A stretch of DNA of 25,967 nucleotides from Akkermansiaceae bacterium UBA5688 (GCA_002420315.1 DIHU01000014.1:4519-30485); one strand, 5' to 3'. Shown: positions 1 to 8,714, counted from the stretch's first letter. Translations and numbers: made by a program. The notes: a model not told the origin generated them from the sequence alone.

Positions 1-1124
1 TCAATCACGCCTGCAACTGGTTGGGGGAAGTGCTTGCGCGCTATTACTTCCATAGGTTTAAGTTCCACGGTTTTCCCCCTGTTGATCGTAAACGAAACTT
101 TACCACCTTGGCGAAGAACGAGAGCGAGATCCGTAGTCCTTGAAACTAGTTGCCCGTTGACCGTAGTGATTACGTCACCAGGTATGAGTTCACTTTTAGC
201 TGCTGGACTATTGGGAACAATTGAGGTGATTCGGGGAGCTCGACCTTCCAGCTGTAAACCATATTGAGGCGATTTCGGTGCTTCGGGATCTGGTTCCCAA
301 CGATCTAGGAATTTCTGCATGTGGTGGGGATCCAGAAGCCGTGGTTTTTTGAGTAACGCCATAGCCTCTGGATCATTTTCACTATGTTTATTGAGAGCAT
401 CTTCAAAGCGTTCTCTGAGCTTTGCGTAGGGTTCATTAAAAAGATCTTCGGCTTCTTGTTGAGGCTGCATAGGTCTGCCAAATGCTTCCCCGGCAATAAG
501 TGCATCCCAACGCGCAACAATGGAGGGGAGCGGGACATGTTTGTTGATCCGCCAGGAACTACTGATGTTACTATTGATCCCGATGACTTCGCCCTTGAGG
601 TTATAGAGTGGTCCCCCAGAGTCGCCCGAGATCACCATCGCCGAGCTTGTGATGGCGTCGCTGAAGCCACTCTTAATACCGGCTTCGCTAATTCTGCCTA
701 ATCGAACCGGAGCGGGACGACCTACAACTGGACCTCCGGGGTGGCCGGTCGCGATGACCCAATCATCGACCTTATAGGTTTTGGTTTCGACGTAAGGCCG
801 AAAGGGGAATGGTCCTGGTGCGTTGATCTGTAAGAGTGCGCCGTCAGTTTCGTGATCAACCCCAAGACTGGTTGCTGGAAGTTCTCGTCCGTCGGAAAGA
901 AGGACTTTCATCTGCTTTTTGGGATCATTCGTAACATGCGCAGCAGTGATTACCAATCCCTCCGGGCTTACAATTACACCGGAACCAGAGCCCCCGTTGA
1001 CTATGATCGCAACAGTTGCGTCGACTAAGTCTGGGGCGAGTTTACGAACGATTCGATCTAAATCCTTTGGAGTTTGGGAAAAGACAGTTCCAATTAAGCT
1101 GAGGAAGAAAAGTAAAGTTTTCAT
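1..1124 (-). CDS. Secreted trypsin-like (Deg/HtrA-type) serine protease with PDZ domain, C-terminus cut by window edge
   Basis: Predicted periplasmic serine endopeptidase of the S1C (DegP/HtrA) type. I translated 374 codons from the ATG at 1124; the gene runs off the left edge. Residues 1-16 form a signal peptide ending at VFSQ. The protease core spans about residues 30-195 with a full triad: H63 in ITAAHV, D94 in HETDGALL and S169 in SGDSGGPL. A helical linker (about 215-275) leads to a PDZ domain (about 285-350; SPAAKSELIPGDVITTVNG). The DegP order (protease, then PDZ) is kept, although the linker is longer than usual. It starts 5 bp after the stop of the preceding pseudo-protease gene, so it is probably the fifth gene of the Bat operon. 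No Shine-Dalgarno sequence precedes it. Substrates cannot be read from sequence, and anything beyond the first PDZ is unseen. Confidence 0.9.
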   Translation of the reverse strand, partial: MKTLLFFLSLIGTVFSQTPKDLDRIVRKLAPDLVDATVAIIVNGGSGSGVIVSPEGLVITAAHVTNDPKKQMKVLLSDGRELPATSLGVDHETDGALLQINAPGPFPFRPYVETKTYKVDDWVIATGHPGGPVVGRPAPVRLGRISEAGIKSGFSDAITSSAMVISGDSGGPLYNLKGEVIGINSNISSSWRINKHVPLPSIVARWDALIAGEAFGRPMQPQQEAEDLFNEPYAKLRERFEDALNKHSENDPEAMALLKKPRLLDPHHMQKFLDRWEPDPEAPKSPQYGLQLEGRAPRITSIVPNSPAAKSELIPGDVITTVNGQLVSRTTDLALVLRQGGKVSFTINRGKTVELKPMEVIARKHFPQPVAGVI

Positions 1125-1129
1125 TGGGA

Positions 1130-2803
1130 CTAAAATGCGCGGGTTTTGGTGAGAAGGCGCTTGATTGCTGCGCGAATTTCTTTGGGTTTCAGAGCGATCG
1201 TTCGTGCTGGAGACACCGCGGCGATATTGAGCCCTAAAGCGTTCCCATTGATGTCGAAGACTGGAGCTCCGCAATCCCAGGCATTAATTGGTGTAGTGTG
1301 GATAATCATGTCGGGAAAAGGAGCTCGCCTAATGCTCGGAACCATGGAGATGCCCCTTGAAAGGTTGATGCCGGTGGCTGGAGGAATCATAAGCGGTGAA
1401 ATGAGTTTAACCTCATGGGAGCTCTTAGACCCACCACGCACAATTTGAGCAGTAACCATCTCTCCAACCTCGCAACGGTCTAAAAATGCTGTCAAATCGG
1501 CACGGGTATTGATCGGTTGGTTATTGACTTTTTTAATGAGGTCCCCGGGCGAGAGACCAGATTCAAACGCAGGAGTATCAGGTTTGATTGCTGCGATTTT
1601 TAATCCTGAATCAAGTTGTTCAGTAGTGAGCCCCAAGCTGGTGACCCGGCTTGTTGCATGGACGGACGGGAGCCCCACTTCTAGGACATGACTAAAATTT
1701 CCTACGCGGGAAGTCGCTTCTGCAACCATTTCATCGGTGGATTCCTGCAATAAAAGTGGAGAGGCAACGACTGAGCCGGCCACGGGAAGTTCATTGCTCC
1801 AACGAACAACTGGCATTCCTGATTCGGAAATTCCAACCAATGCAAGATCGGTGTTCTCGTCAGTCGAAAGAAGCACCGCCGGATAGTTTTTTCCCTTGTA
1901 ACGAACCACAAGGGAAGGGCCAAGGTCACTTGCCTTTGTGAGGATGAGTCCCTCTGCGTGAATGATAGTTCCAATTACGGAGTGAGTTGCTTGGGCCCCT
2001 TCGTTAGAAACAAGGACACAGGGGAGTGGATTTGGATGTGAGCTTTGAATAAAACTTTGCCTTGCTCGTGTGAGGGGTGAGACAACTATCTTTTTTGCCT
2101 CTTCTTTGGTGGTCTTTGGCACGAGTGGTAGGTTCTCGAGGCGTGAAACCGATTCGTCCGCGATGATGGTATCAAGTTCCGGAAAGTCTGCGATTAACCA
2201 TTGGATCATAAGGGCTGGAGTATTTGTTTCGCGACCTTTTAAAGTGGTCGCGATCAATGCGCCGGAGAGGTCAAAAACTGGAGCCCCTCGGGTGTAGAGC
2301 GTACTATCTAATCGAAGTGCTTTGGCTTGTTCTGGAGGAGCGAACTCAAGATGATCTACAAAGAGGCTTGGGGGCTCTCCGATTGAAGTAATGGGCGCTG
2401 TGGTAGGCACGATGACGGTGTGATCCACGGGTTTTGAAATCCGTACTGGAATGAGGTTCGCTGGTGGTTTTTTTATTTTGAGTAAGGAAACGAAGCGCTT
2501 TGAATTTTCAGCAACTGTCTCGAGTTCGATGCGAGAACCATCGATCTGATAAAGAAGATATGGGGCATCTTCACCGTCAATGCTTGGTAGGAATGGAGAG
2601 AGGATATGACCGCTATTGCTAATAACGACAGCTGGTCTGGTTTCAGATAAACCAAGTCGCCCAATAATGACCATTTGGTTCGAGAGTTTTGAAGCAAATT
2701 GAGTTGTTCTTTCTTGAACAAAAATTTCGTGGTCTTTGGTCCACGTGATCGTCTGGGCGGGAAGAAGAGAAGCTAGGACGGAAGCAATGAGAATAGATTT
2801 CAT
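1130..2803 (-). CDS. Secreted double trypsin-like pseudo-protease with PDZ domain embedded in the second domain
   Basis: 557 residues. A signal peptide (1-17, ending LLPAQ) is followed by two trypsin-like domains. In domain 1 (about 30-205) all catalytic positions look lost: the His region reads SPFLPS, the Asp region RFVSLLKI and the Ser region TRGAPVFD. In domain 2 (about 262-550) the His position is S292 (ILTKASDLG), the Asp survives (D319, NTDLALVGI) and the Ser position is Cys (C511, AWDCGAPVFD). A PDZ domain (about 388-466; PAFESGLSPGDLIKKVNNQP) sits between the Asp and nucleophile segments, whereas in DegP it follows the protease. Its ATG directly abuts the TAA of the batD-batE gene, and it ends 5 bp before the active protease gene. 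Likely a non-catalytic scaffold, chaperone or regulator of that protease. A cysteine peptidase is less likely without a histidine at the usual place. The fold is clear; the role is inferred. Confidence 0.88.
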   Translation of the reverse strand: MKSILIASVLASLLPAQTITWTKDHEIFVQERTTQFASKLSNQMVIIGRLGLSETRPAVVISNSGHILSPFLPSIDGEDAPYLLYQIDGSRIELETVAENSKRFVSLLKIKKPPANLIPVRISKPVDHTVIVPTTAPITSIGEPPSLFVDHLEFAPPEQAKALRLDSTLYTRGAPVFDLSGALIATTLKGRETNTPALMIQWLIADFPELDTIIADESVSRLENLPLVPKTTKEEAKKIVVSPLTRARQSFIQSSHPNPLPCVLVSNEGAQATHSVIGTIIHAEGLILTKASDLGPSLVVRYKGKNYPAVLLSTDENTDLALVGISESGMPVVRWSNELPVAGSVVASPLLLQESTDEMVAEATSRVGNFSHVLEVGLPSVHATSRVTSLGLTTEQLDSGLKIAAIKPDTPAFESGLSPGDLIKKVNNQPINTRADLTAFLDRCEVGEMVTAQIVRGGSKSSHEVKLISPLMIPPATGINLSRGISMVPSIRRAPFPDMIIHTTPINAWDCGAPVFDINGNALGLNIAAVSPARTIALKPKEIRAAIKRLLTKTRAF

Positions 2804-5104
2804 TTACCAGACTTGTTGAAGTTCATTTATGGGAAGCCAAAAGCTACTTTCGGATGATTGAACGAGGGCGTGAGTTTCGTTGACCTCGGAGATTTGAATG
2901 ATTTGACCCGCTCTAAGTGCGGGATAGTTCCAATCGGGTGTGCCGGCTTTGGGTTCCCGGGGAAGTTCATCGGCAAGAACCATGAATTGATCGGAAGAGT
3001 AATGTTGACTCTGTCGCCAAGCGGCTGTTCCCAAAAAGAAAATAGCGACGGCTCCGAGAGCAAAACCTGGCCAGCGGGGGAGTGAAACAAATTTTCGGAT
3101 TCCAAAAAACAAGTAGGCTATAACCCAGATCACAGAGGCCACGACGACCCATTGATCCGGACGAAGATCGAAAAATCGGTTTCGGGAAACAGTTAGGTCA
3201 CCCTGACGTTCACGAATGTCACTCATTAAGGCCCGCGCTTCTTGGTCTAGCGGATTAAGTAGAAGAGCAGTGTGGCACGATGCTCGTGCGCGAGAGGGGT
3301 CATTCGCGGAAAGATGAGCTTGAGCAAGGTTGTAGTGCAGAGACGCGCGGTTAGGACTCTCTTCGATTAGATGATCGTAGATGCTGATTGCCTTGGTGAA
3401 GTTTGCTTCGTTAAAAGCTTGGTTGGCCTCATCGAGGGTTGATCCCTTTAGTGATGTCATGGTGATCAACAGCAGGAGTGAAATCTTTGTGAGCTCGCGC
3501 CCCAATGCTATGAAGTCGAACGGCTTTTCCTGACCTGAGAAGGAAACTTCGGCATGGACTTCAAGGATCTTAGCGAGCCCGTGATCATCAAGAGCGCTTG
3601 CGATTTCTCTTACAGTTGAGCCTGAAGGGAGGTGGAGTTTGTGGCGAAGGATGGGTAGTAATTCGTTGTCAATTTCTTCTGCTGTTCCTTTTCCTGATTT
3701 GAAGCTTATGATCAAACGTTTAAGGGTCCGTTCCCGTTTCTTCTGTTCAGGATCACGCGAGTCTAGTCGTTTCTTGGCTAGGCCGAAAAGGAAAGGGAGC
3801 AAAGGGGCAAGGGCGAATGTTCCAAAAGTGGCAACCGGCAAGTTTAGTAAAACCGGACGTGTTGTGATATTACCAGCGTCGTTTCTAGGAGTCATTAATG
3901 CAGTGATGTCACTGGTCCCTGGAAGGTTTAGGGTTGGTGTGATTTTGTGAAAACGCCATTTATCATCAACAGTGTCGAAAGAGGCGAGGGAGATGGCGGG
4001 GAGAGTTCCTACTTTGCCGGTTGGAAGGAGAGTTTGCGTAAAGTCTGCCTCCCAAAAATCATAGTTGCTGCCGACTTTTGGGTAGAGGTCGCTTTCCACG
4101 GACGGAAAGCCTTCGCTTGAAAAATCGAATTCATTCCGGAGATTTGGGTTTCCTTGGCCGGTGATCGAGATATCGATGATAAAGGGACGAGAGGCGGCGG
4201 GTTGAAGAGGGCGGTATTCGATTTGGAATTCCCAGTCTCCAACGAGGCCTGAATCGATCGCCTGATTGTTAGGAATGGGAGGGATTGGAAGCACTTCAAT
4301 TTCGAACGGAATGACGTGAGTTCTATGTCTGGACCGAATCCGCGAAGTCCCAAGAGTTGCGCTAAGGTGTCCAGTCGATTTTCCAATCTTAGTAAAATAT
4401 AACCGAGCTTTATATGCTCGGAGGTTATAATCAACTCCATCGATTTCCTGTGCCATCTCGCTATAATTTTCGGGACTTCCATAGCGACTGAAGAACCCAC
4501 CTTGGGAATAGGTGTAAAAATAGTCACTGGGAACTGGCTTGCGTCCTGAGTAGCGCAAATATTGATGCCACTGCGCTCCTTCGACCCGGTTTGAGGGCTG
4601 GGAGAAATATGAACTGCCCCGAAATCTATTATTTTTGTTTTCAACAAGCTCGACGAACTGAACTTCCACTGCTTCACCTAAATGAACCTGTTTTGGAATT
4701 TCAGGACTTCCGTTCCAGAGAACCTCTAACCGAGTGTCAGTTTTTGAAGTGGTATTTCCAGTCACTTTGATCTCCCCAATTCGAATGAAAAACTCCTTGT
4801 TTTCGAGGACGATTGGAACTGGAGGAAAATCGATCAAGCCAGGTGAGGTTGCGATAAATGAGATTCGGTTGTCGGTCTGCATATTGCCATAGGCATCATT
4901 AGGAAGCCGAATGCTGGAGTAGCCAAGCCAGGTAATTTTTGGGTGCTTCGGAAGTTTGCCGAGTTCCATTTCAGCTCTGGTCACAATGCTGATGTATTCA
5001 ATCCGGTTCTCAGTGATAATATTTGGTGGCCGGGAAACACGGTAATCCTGTGCCCAGGAAACCGTAGCCGAAAAAAAACTGAAGATGAGAACGAGTCGGA
5101 ACAT
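2804..5104 (-). CDS. BatD-BatE fusion: BatD-type protein joined to TPR/SH3-like BatE module
   Basis: 766 residues. Signal peptide 1-19 (SWAQ|D); a long beta-rich periplasmic part (about 20-420) as in BatD 'oxygen tolerance' proteins; a membrane segment at about 425-443; a basic cytoplasmic part (444-540, starting KKRLDSRD); a second membrane segment at about 541-555 (ISLLLLITMTSLKG); TPR repeats (about 556-632); two more membrane helices (about 650-668, 680-697); and a C-terminal SH3-like domain (about 705-766). The part from 541 on has the layout of a separate BatE protein, and segment 541-555 looks like its old signal peptide. In Bacteroides and Leptospira, Bat proteins are linked to oxygen or stress tolerance; the biochemical role is unsettled. 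The gene is 14 bp from the batB fusion upstream and abuts the pseudo-protease ATG downstream. The family call is firm for the BatE part and good for BatD, whose sequence diverges more. Confidence 0.85.
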   Translation of the reverse strand: MFRLVLIFSFFSATVSWAQDYRVSRPPNIITENRIEYISIVTRAEMELGKLPKHPKITWLGYSSIRLPNDAYGNMQTDNRISFIATSPGLIDFPPVPIVLENKEFFIRIGEIKVTGNTTSKTDTRLEVLWNGSPEIPKQVHLGEAVEVQFVELVENKNNRFRGSSYFSQPSNRVEGAQWHQYLRYSGRKPVPSDYFYTYSQGGFFSRYGSPENYSEMAQEIDGVDYNLRAYKARLYFTKIGKSTGHLSATLGTSRIRSRHRTHVIPFEIEVLPIPPIPNNQAIDSGLVGDWEFQIEYRPLQPAASRPFIIDISITGQGNPNLRNEFDFSSEGFPSVESDLYPKVGSNYDFWEADFTQTLLPTGKVGTLPAISLASFDTVDDKWRFHKITPTLNLPGTSDITALMTPRNDAGNITTRPVLLNLPVATFGTFALAPLLPFLFGLAKKRLDSRDPEQKKRERTLKRLIISFKSGKGTAEEIDNELLPILRHKLHLPSGSTVREIASALDDHGLAKILEVHAEVSFSGQEKPFDFIALGRELTKISLLLLITMTSLKGSTLDEANQAFNEANFTKAISIYDHLIEESPNRASLHYNLAQAHLSANDPSRARASCHTALLLNPLDQEARALMSDIRERQGDLTVSRNRFFDLRPDQWVVVASVIWVIAYLFFGIRKFVSLPRWPGFALGAVAIFFLGTAAWRQSQHYSSDQFMVLADELPREPKAGTPDWNYPALRAGQIIQISEVNETHALVQSSESSFWLPINELQQVW

Positions 5105-5118
5105 TTTGGTTTCGAAAA

Positions 5119-7665
5119 CTAGTGGCTCTTACTACGAGGAATCCGTCTACCATTTCGGAGATATTCCTGTTGCTGCTTCCTCAGAAGGCGTGAACGGAGA
5201 TCGCCTCCTTCTTTTTCGGCCCTTTTGAGATCATTATCATCGGGCTCGCCCTTTCCCTCGTCTTCGCCCTCATCTCCGGTTTCAGGTTCATCGCCCTCGG
5301 GGCGATCACCTTGCGGATTTTCCTGATTATCTTGGCGGCCCCCTTCTCCATCTGGCTCCTCGCTTTCACCATTTTCGCCCTCTTCGGGTTCACCTTCCCC
5401 CTCGCCTTGAGATGGTTGCTGTTGCTGCTGTTGCTGGGGATCAATCAGATGGTCCAGGGCATCTTGAATATGTTGAGCTGCTTGCTCCAGCCGGCGTTCA
5501 CGATGGGGTGAGGGTGCTAGAACGATATCCTCTTCAGCTAGACGATAATCTTTTAAACCTTCTTCCGGAAGGATAGTCGGCGAATCTTTGATTGCTTCTG
5601 CTTTGGTGATGAGATTTTGAATCGAGTTCACAGCGCTTTCGATTGCCTTCTTATTCATTTCAGTGAGTGTATTCACCTCGCGCTTAAGGCTTTCGACAAA
5701 ACGGTTTTCCTGATCGAGGGCGTCTTGGGTATTCTGGGTGGCAGTTTGAAAAGCCGCCAGAAAATCAAGGTAGTCCTGAACTCGCGAGATGTTTTTATAG
5801 ACAAGAGCAAGGTTGTCGCTGAGTTCTTCGTCTGCTGGCTTGAGTGGTGCGGCACCCTTGTAAATCTCGAGAGCTTTTTGGAAAGAGCCTTTGGCACGCT
5901 TGAGAAGCTTTACCGGATCTGAACGTTCCTGCATCGCCATCATCATGATTTCCTGTTCCGATTTTGGGACGTTTGATTGCCCTTTGCGATGATGCAGGAG
6001 TCCGCGTTTGTGAAGAGCGGCGAATTTCAAATCGTTTCGGAGCGTTGGTGCCGCGTCAGCAGCCTTACTGTAAAGATCGAGCAGTAACTTGAAGCGATCG
6101 GTAGATTCTAAGGTGAGTTCAGGTTCAGCTTTCTCCAGCTCTAGAGCTTTGTTATAGTAACGGATACTTCGCTGAGTCTCGGTGAGAGCAGGATCTTCGA
6201 GGCTTTTTCGGATCTCTTCAGGGAGGTAATCTGTTGAAGCAGCGGTGTCGGCCTCTGCAATTTCGCCCTTCAAGATTGCATCTGCGCGCTCGATCCAAGA
6301 ACTGGGTCCTTTTGGATCGTGGGTTAGGGAGCCCATGGGGTTCTTGTTAACGTCTAAAAAAACCACCATTGGGAAGGTTTCGACCCCTAGTTCTTCTACG
6401 AGGGAACGGCGGGCACGCCTTTCCACATCGGTTAGCCCAACACGCGGAAGGTCGATGAGTGTCCATATAACTTTGGTTTCTGCCCATTTTTTGAAAATTT
6501 GGTGTGTGAGAATTTCTTGTTCGAAAGTAATCGAGAGCTTTGACCAATCGGACCCGGTAAATATCACCATGACGGGTAGCTCCTCTCTTTTGGCAACCTC
6601 TAATGCTTCTTCATAAGAATCGACCTCTTCGCCGTAATAGCTAGGAGCAAGGGTTAGGAGGAAGACGACTGCGGTTGTGAGGGGATGCCAGTGTTTGATT
6701 TTGAGAGGGAGTAAGATGTGAATCATGAGACAAAAAAGTGCTAAGCTAAGAGGCCAGAGAAAGATATCTTGGGGGCGTTCGTAGAGTTCACCAGCAATGT
6801 TTTTGCCATCCAACTCAATAGTATCGACTCGCGTATTGAGTTTGGCAATTTGACTATCTACCTCCTTTGGTGAAGCGCTGAGAAATAGCCCGTTGGTTGA
6901 CTCGGAGAGTTGCTTGACTGTATTATGATTAGACTGTGTAAACATTTCGGTTCGGGGCACGTTGGCTGGCTCGCCGTCTCTTCCAAAGGCAACCGCTATA
7001 ATGGGCACCTGGGATTTCTTAAGTTGGCCGAGAACAGTTTTTGGGTCTCCTCCGGTTACGTTGTCTCCATCGGAAAGAACAACAATCGCTGATCCCGGAG
7101 GGGGCTCTTCGGTAAGAAGGTTTTGAGCTTCCTCGAGAGCAGCGGTAATATCGGTGCCGGGGACTAAGAAATCACCGGGTTGGATTTGATTGACTCGTTT
7201 GAGGAGGGTAGCGCGGCTCCGAGTGACAGGCGTTTCGATGAAGGTATCTCCTGCGAAGGAGATGAGACCAATACGATCAGTCGGGCGGGAATTGATAAAT
7301 TCACGCAAGAGAAGCTTTGCAGCATCGTTTCGACTGATCCCTTCGGTGTCTGTGGCTGTCATCGATTTAGAAATATCAAATAGGATAACCAGATTTTTTG
7401 AAGGGCGTTTGAACTCGGTTCTGACGAATCCGCTGATCGGGCGAAGGGCGGAGATTCCGGCAAATACAAGAGAGCTGAGAAGAGCAATCCCGAGGATCCG
7501 ACGGCGGACTGGAGAGGCATTTGACTTCAGGTTACAGTGTCCAGAGTTTTGAGTTAGAAGAGAGATGACTTTCTTCCGCTGATGGTAAGACCTCGCAGCG
7601 AGACCAATTGCCAAGATGATAATGGGTAGTGCCCAGAAGAGATTTTTGAGAGCGAGGAATTCCAT
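5119..7665 (-). CDS. BatB-type VWA protein fused to a thioredoxin-like domain and BatC-like TPR tail
   Basis: 848 residues. Two N-terminal membrane helices (about 8-25, 57-75) with a basic loop between them, then a von Willebrand factor A domain (about 91-275) with an intact metal site: DISKS (D97, S99, S101), T171 in GTDI, D199 in LSDGD. Two more helices follow (about 303-320, 329-345); positive-inside reading puts the VWA and all later parts in the periplasm. Residues about 345-465 are a thioredoxin-like domain with FTGSDW and the cis-proline region FPMVVF, but the usual CxxC is WSKLS, with no cysteines. A TPR/helical region (about 490-740) and a poly-Gln plus acidic tail complete a BatC-like part. 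The fourth helix resembles a signal peptide, suggesting that a separate secreted protein was fused on. 14 bp separate it from batA upstream and from batD-batE downstream. Confidence 0.9.
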   Translation of the reverse strand: MEFLALKNLFWALPIIILAIGLAARSYHQRKKVISLLTQNSGHCNLKSNASPVRRRILGIALLSSLVFAGISALRPISGFVRTEFKRPSKNLVILFDISKSMTATDTEGISRNDAAKLLLREFINSRPTDRIGLISFAGDTFIETPVTRSRATLLKRVNQIQPGDFLVPGTDITAALEEAQNLLTEEPPPGSAIVVLSDGDNVTGGDPKTVLGQLKKSQVPIIAVAFGRDGEPANVPRTEMFTQSNHNTVKQLSESTNGLFLSASPKEVDSQIAKLNTRVDTIELDGKNIAGELYERPQDIFLWPLSLALFCLMIHILLPLKIKHWHPLTTAVVFLLTLAPSYYGEEVDSYEEALEVAKREELPVMVIFTGSDWSKLSITFEQEILTHQIFKKWAETKVIWTLIDLPRVGLTDVERRARRSLVEELGVETFPMVVFLDVNKNPMGSLTHDPKGPSSWIERADAILKGEIAEADTAASTDYLPEEIRKSLEDPALTETQRSIRYYNKALELEKAEPELTLESTDRFKLLLDLYSKAADAAPTLRNDLKFAALHKRGLLHHRKGQSNVPKSEQEIMMMAMQERSDPVKLLKRAKGSFQKALEIYKGAAPLKPADEELSDNLALVYKNISRVQDYLDFLAAFQTATQNTQDALDQENRFVESLKREVNTLTEMNKKAIESAVNSIQNLITKAEAIKDSPTILPEEGLKDYRLAEEDIVLAPSPHRERRLEQAAQHIQDALDHLIDPQQQQQQQPSQGEGEGEPEEGENGESEEPDGEGGRQDNQENPQGDRPEGDEPETGDEGEDEGKGEPDDNDLKRAEKEGGDLRSRLLRKQQQEYLRNGRRIPRSKSH
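5230..5436 (-). repeat. Low-complexity tract coding for poly-Gln followed by Glu/Gly/Asp/Pro-rich segment
   Basis: Codons for residues 744-812 of the batB fusion: seven glutamines (CAG/CAA runs) followed by roughly 60 residues that are mostly Glu, Gly, Asp, Pro, Asn and Gln. A basic end (about 813-848, RSRLLRKQQQ) follows. BatC-like proteins often end in such acidic, Gln-rich tails, so this supports the family call. The CAG/CAA repeat could vary in length between strains. Confidence 0.85.
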
Positions 7666-7679
7666 TTGGATTACGGAGT

Positions 7680-8714
7680 CTAAGAGATTTCTCGTAGGAC
7701 GGTGTGACGAAGAAAGATGGCAAGGCCGAGGGCGATGATTCCTCCAATCAAAAGAGTGGGATATAGATCACGCTGGTAAATTAGAGCTGGACGTTGTTTT
7801 GACGTCTTTTCGAGTGAGTCGATGGTGTCCATGACATCTTCAAAACCCTTGTTATCCTTTGCTCGGAAAAACTGCCCGCCGGTGATGGAGGCTATTTTTT
7901 CGAGGTTCCTTGTGTCGAAGCGGATTGTCGCGCCCATGCGTGAAAGTGGTCCCAGGAGAAAAGGATCGTCACTTCCAATACCGACTGTGTGAATGGTGAT
8001 GTCTTGTTTTTTTGCTGCCTCCGCAGCTGTGACCGGAGTGTAAACAGGATCAGGAACTGTATGATCACCATCGGTTATCAAAACGATGGTGCGTCTAGTT
8101 TCATTGTAGTCCTTCAGGGCGATGATTCCTTGACTGATTCCACCAGCGATATTGGTGCCACGCTCACTCTGAGAAAGAAGCGAATTCTCAAGCTGATTGA
8201 CATAGCCAATGAGGTGATCGTGATCGATTGTTGGATCTACCGCGAGGTTGCCAAGGTGGCCAAAAATAACGAGGCCGATTCGGTCGCCTGAACGTCTCGA
8301 AACGAAGCGGTTGATCTGATCCTTTGCAACACCTAGCCGATCTTTTATTCTTCCTTGGGCAATGCCTTTTCGAACTGCGGAGTCATCCATGTCGGATGGG
8401 GGGTCGAAGGCATCCATACTGTTGGAGTAATCAAGCACCAGCATGATGTCTGTTCCTTCCTTGGTCACCGGAACGATCTCCATATCAGACTGGGGACGAG
8501 AGAGTGCACAAACGAAGGCTGCTGCTGCAAAAACTTCTAGCAAGAGAAGAAATTGCCTGGGCGCAAAATGCTTCCTCGGCGCAGTCTTGGTGTAGTGTTC
8601 GGTAGAAGAGACGGCAATCGAAGCAGGAACGCTGAACCAACGCCAAATAAGTCCGCCGATGAGAGGGATGAGGAGCCACAGAAAGTGGGGATTGGCAAAG
8701 GTAATATCAAGCAT
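7680..8714 (-). CDS. BatA-type membrane-anchored VWA-domain protein
   Basis: 344 residues, first gene of the operon. It begins with the typical BatA start (FANPHFLWLLIPLIGGL), with membrane helices at about 10-25 and 55-72, a VWA domain (about 85-300) and a last helix at about 318-336. The metal site is intact: DYSNS in the first motif, threonine in GTNIAGGI, aspartate in LITDGD. VWA domains bind partner proteins through a divalent cation, so this is probably a scaffold with the batB fusion encoded 14 bp downstream. Upstream lies only a 127 bp spacer and the uxaC terminator: the MoxR-type ATPase and DUF58 genes that usually precede batA are not here. The start is ATG at 8714; no Shine-Dalgarno sequence is visible. 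Confidence 0.9.
   Translation of the reverse strand: MLDITFANPHFLWLLIPLIGGLIWRWFSVPASIAVSSTEHYTKTAPRKHFAPRQFLLLLEVFAAAAFVCALSRPQSDMEIVPVTKEGTDIMLVLDYSNSMDAFDPPSDMDDSAVRKGIAQGRIKDRLGVAKDQINRFVSRRSGDRIGLVIFGHLGNLAVDPTIDHDHLIGYVNQLENSLLSQSERGTNIAGGISQGIIALKDYNETRRTIVLITDGDHTVPDPVYTPVTAAEAAKKQDITIHTVGIGSDDPFLLGPLSRMGATIRFDTRNLEKIASITGGQFFRAKDNKGFEDVMDTIDSLEKTSKQRPALIYQRDLYPTLLIGGIIALGLAIFLRHTVLREIS

Noticed and set aside
4009..4677. 222-codon frame on the same strand inside the batD-batE gene
   Set aside because: It is an alternative frame of a well-supported coding region, with composition unlike a protein domain.
5181..5444. Alternative frame through the poly-Gln/acidic tract
   Set aside because: The repeats keep all frames open; the BatC-like tail is the supported reading.
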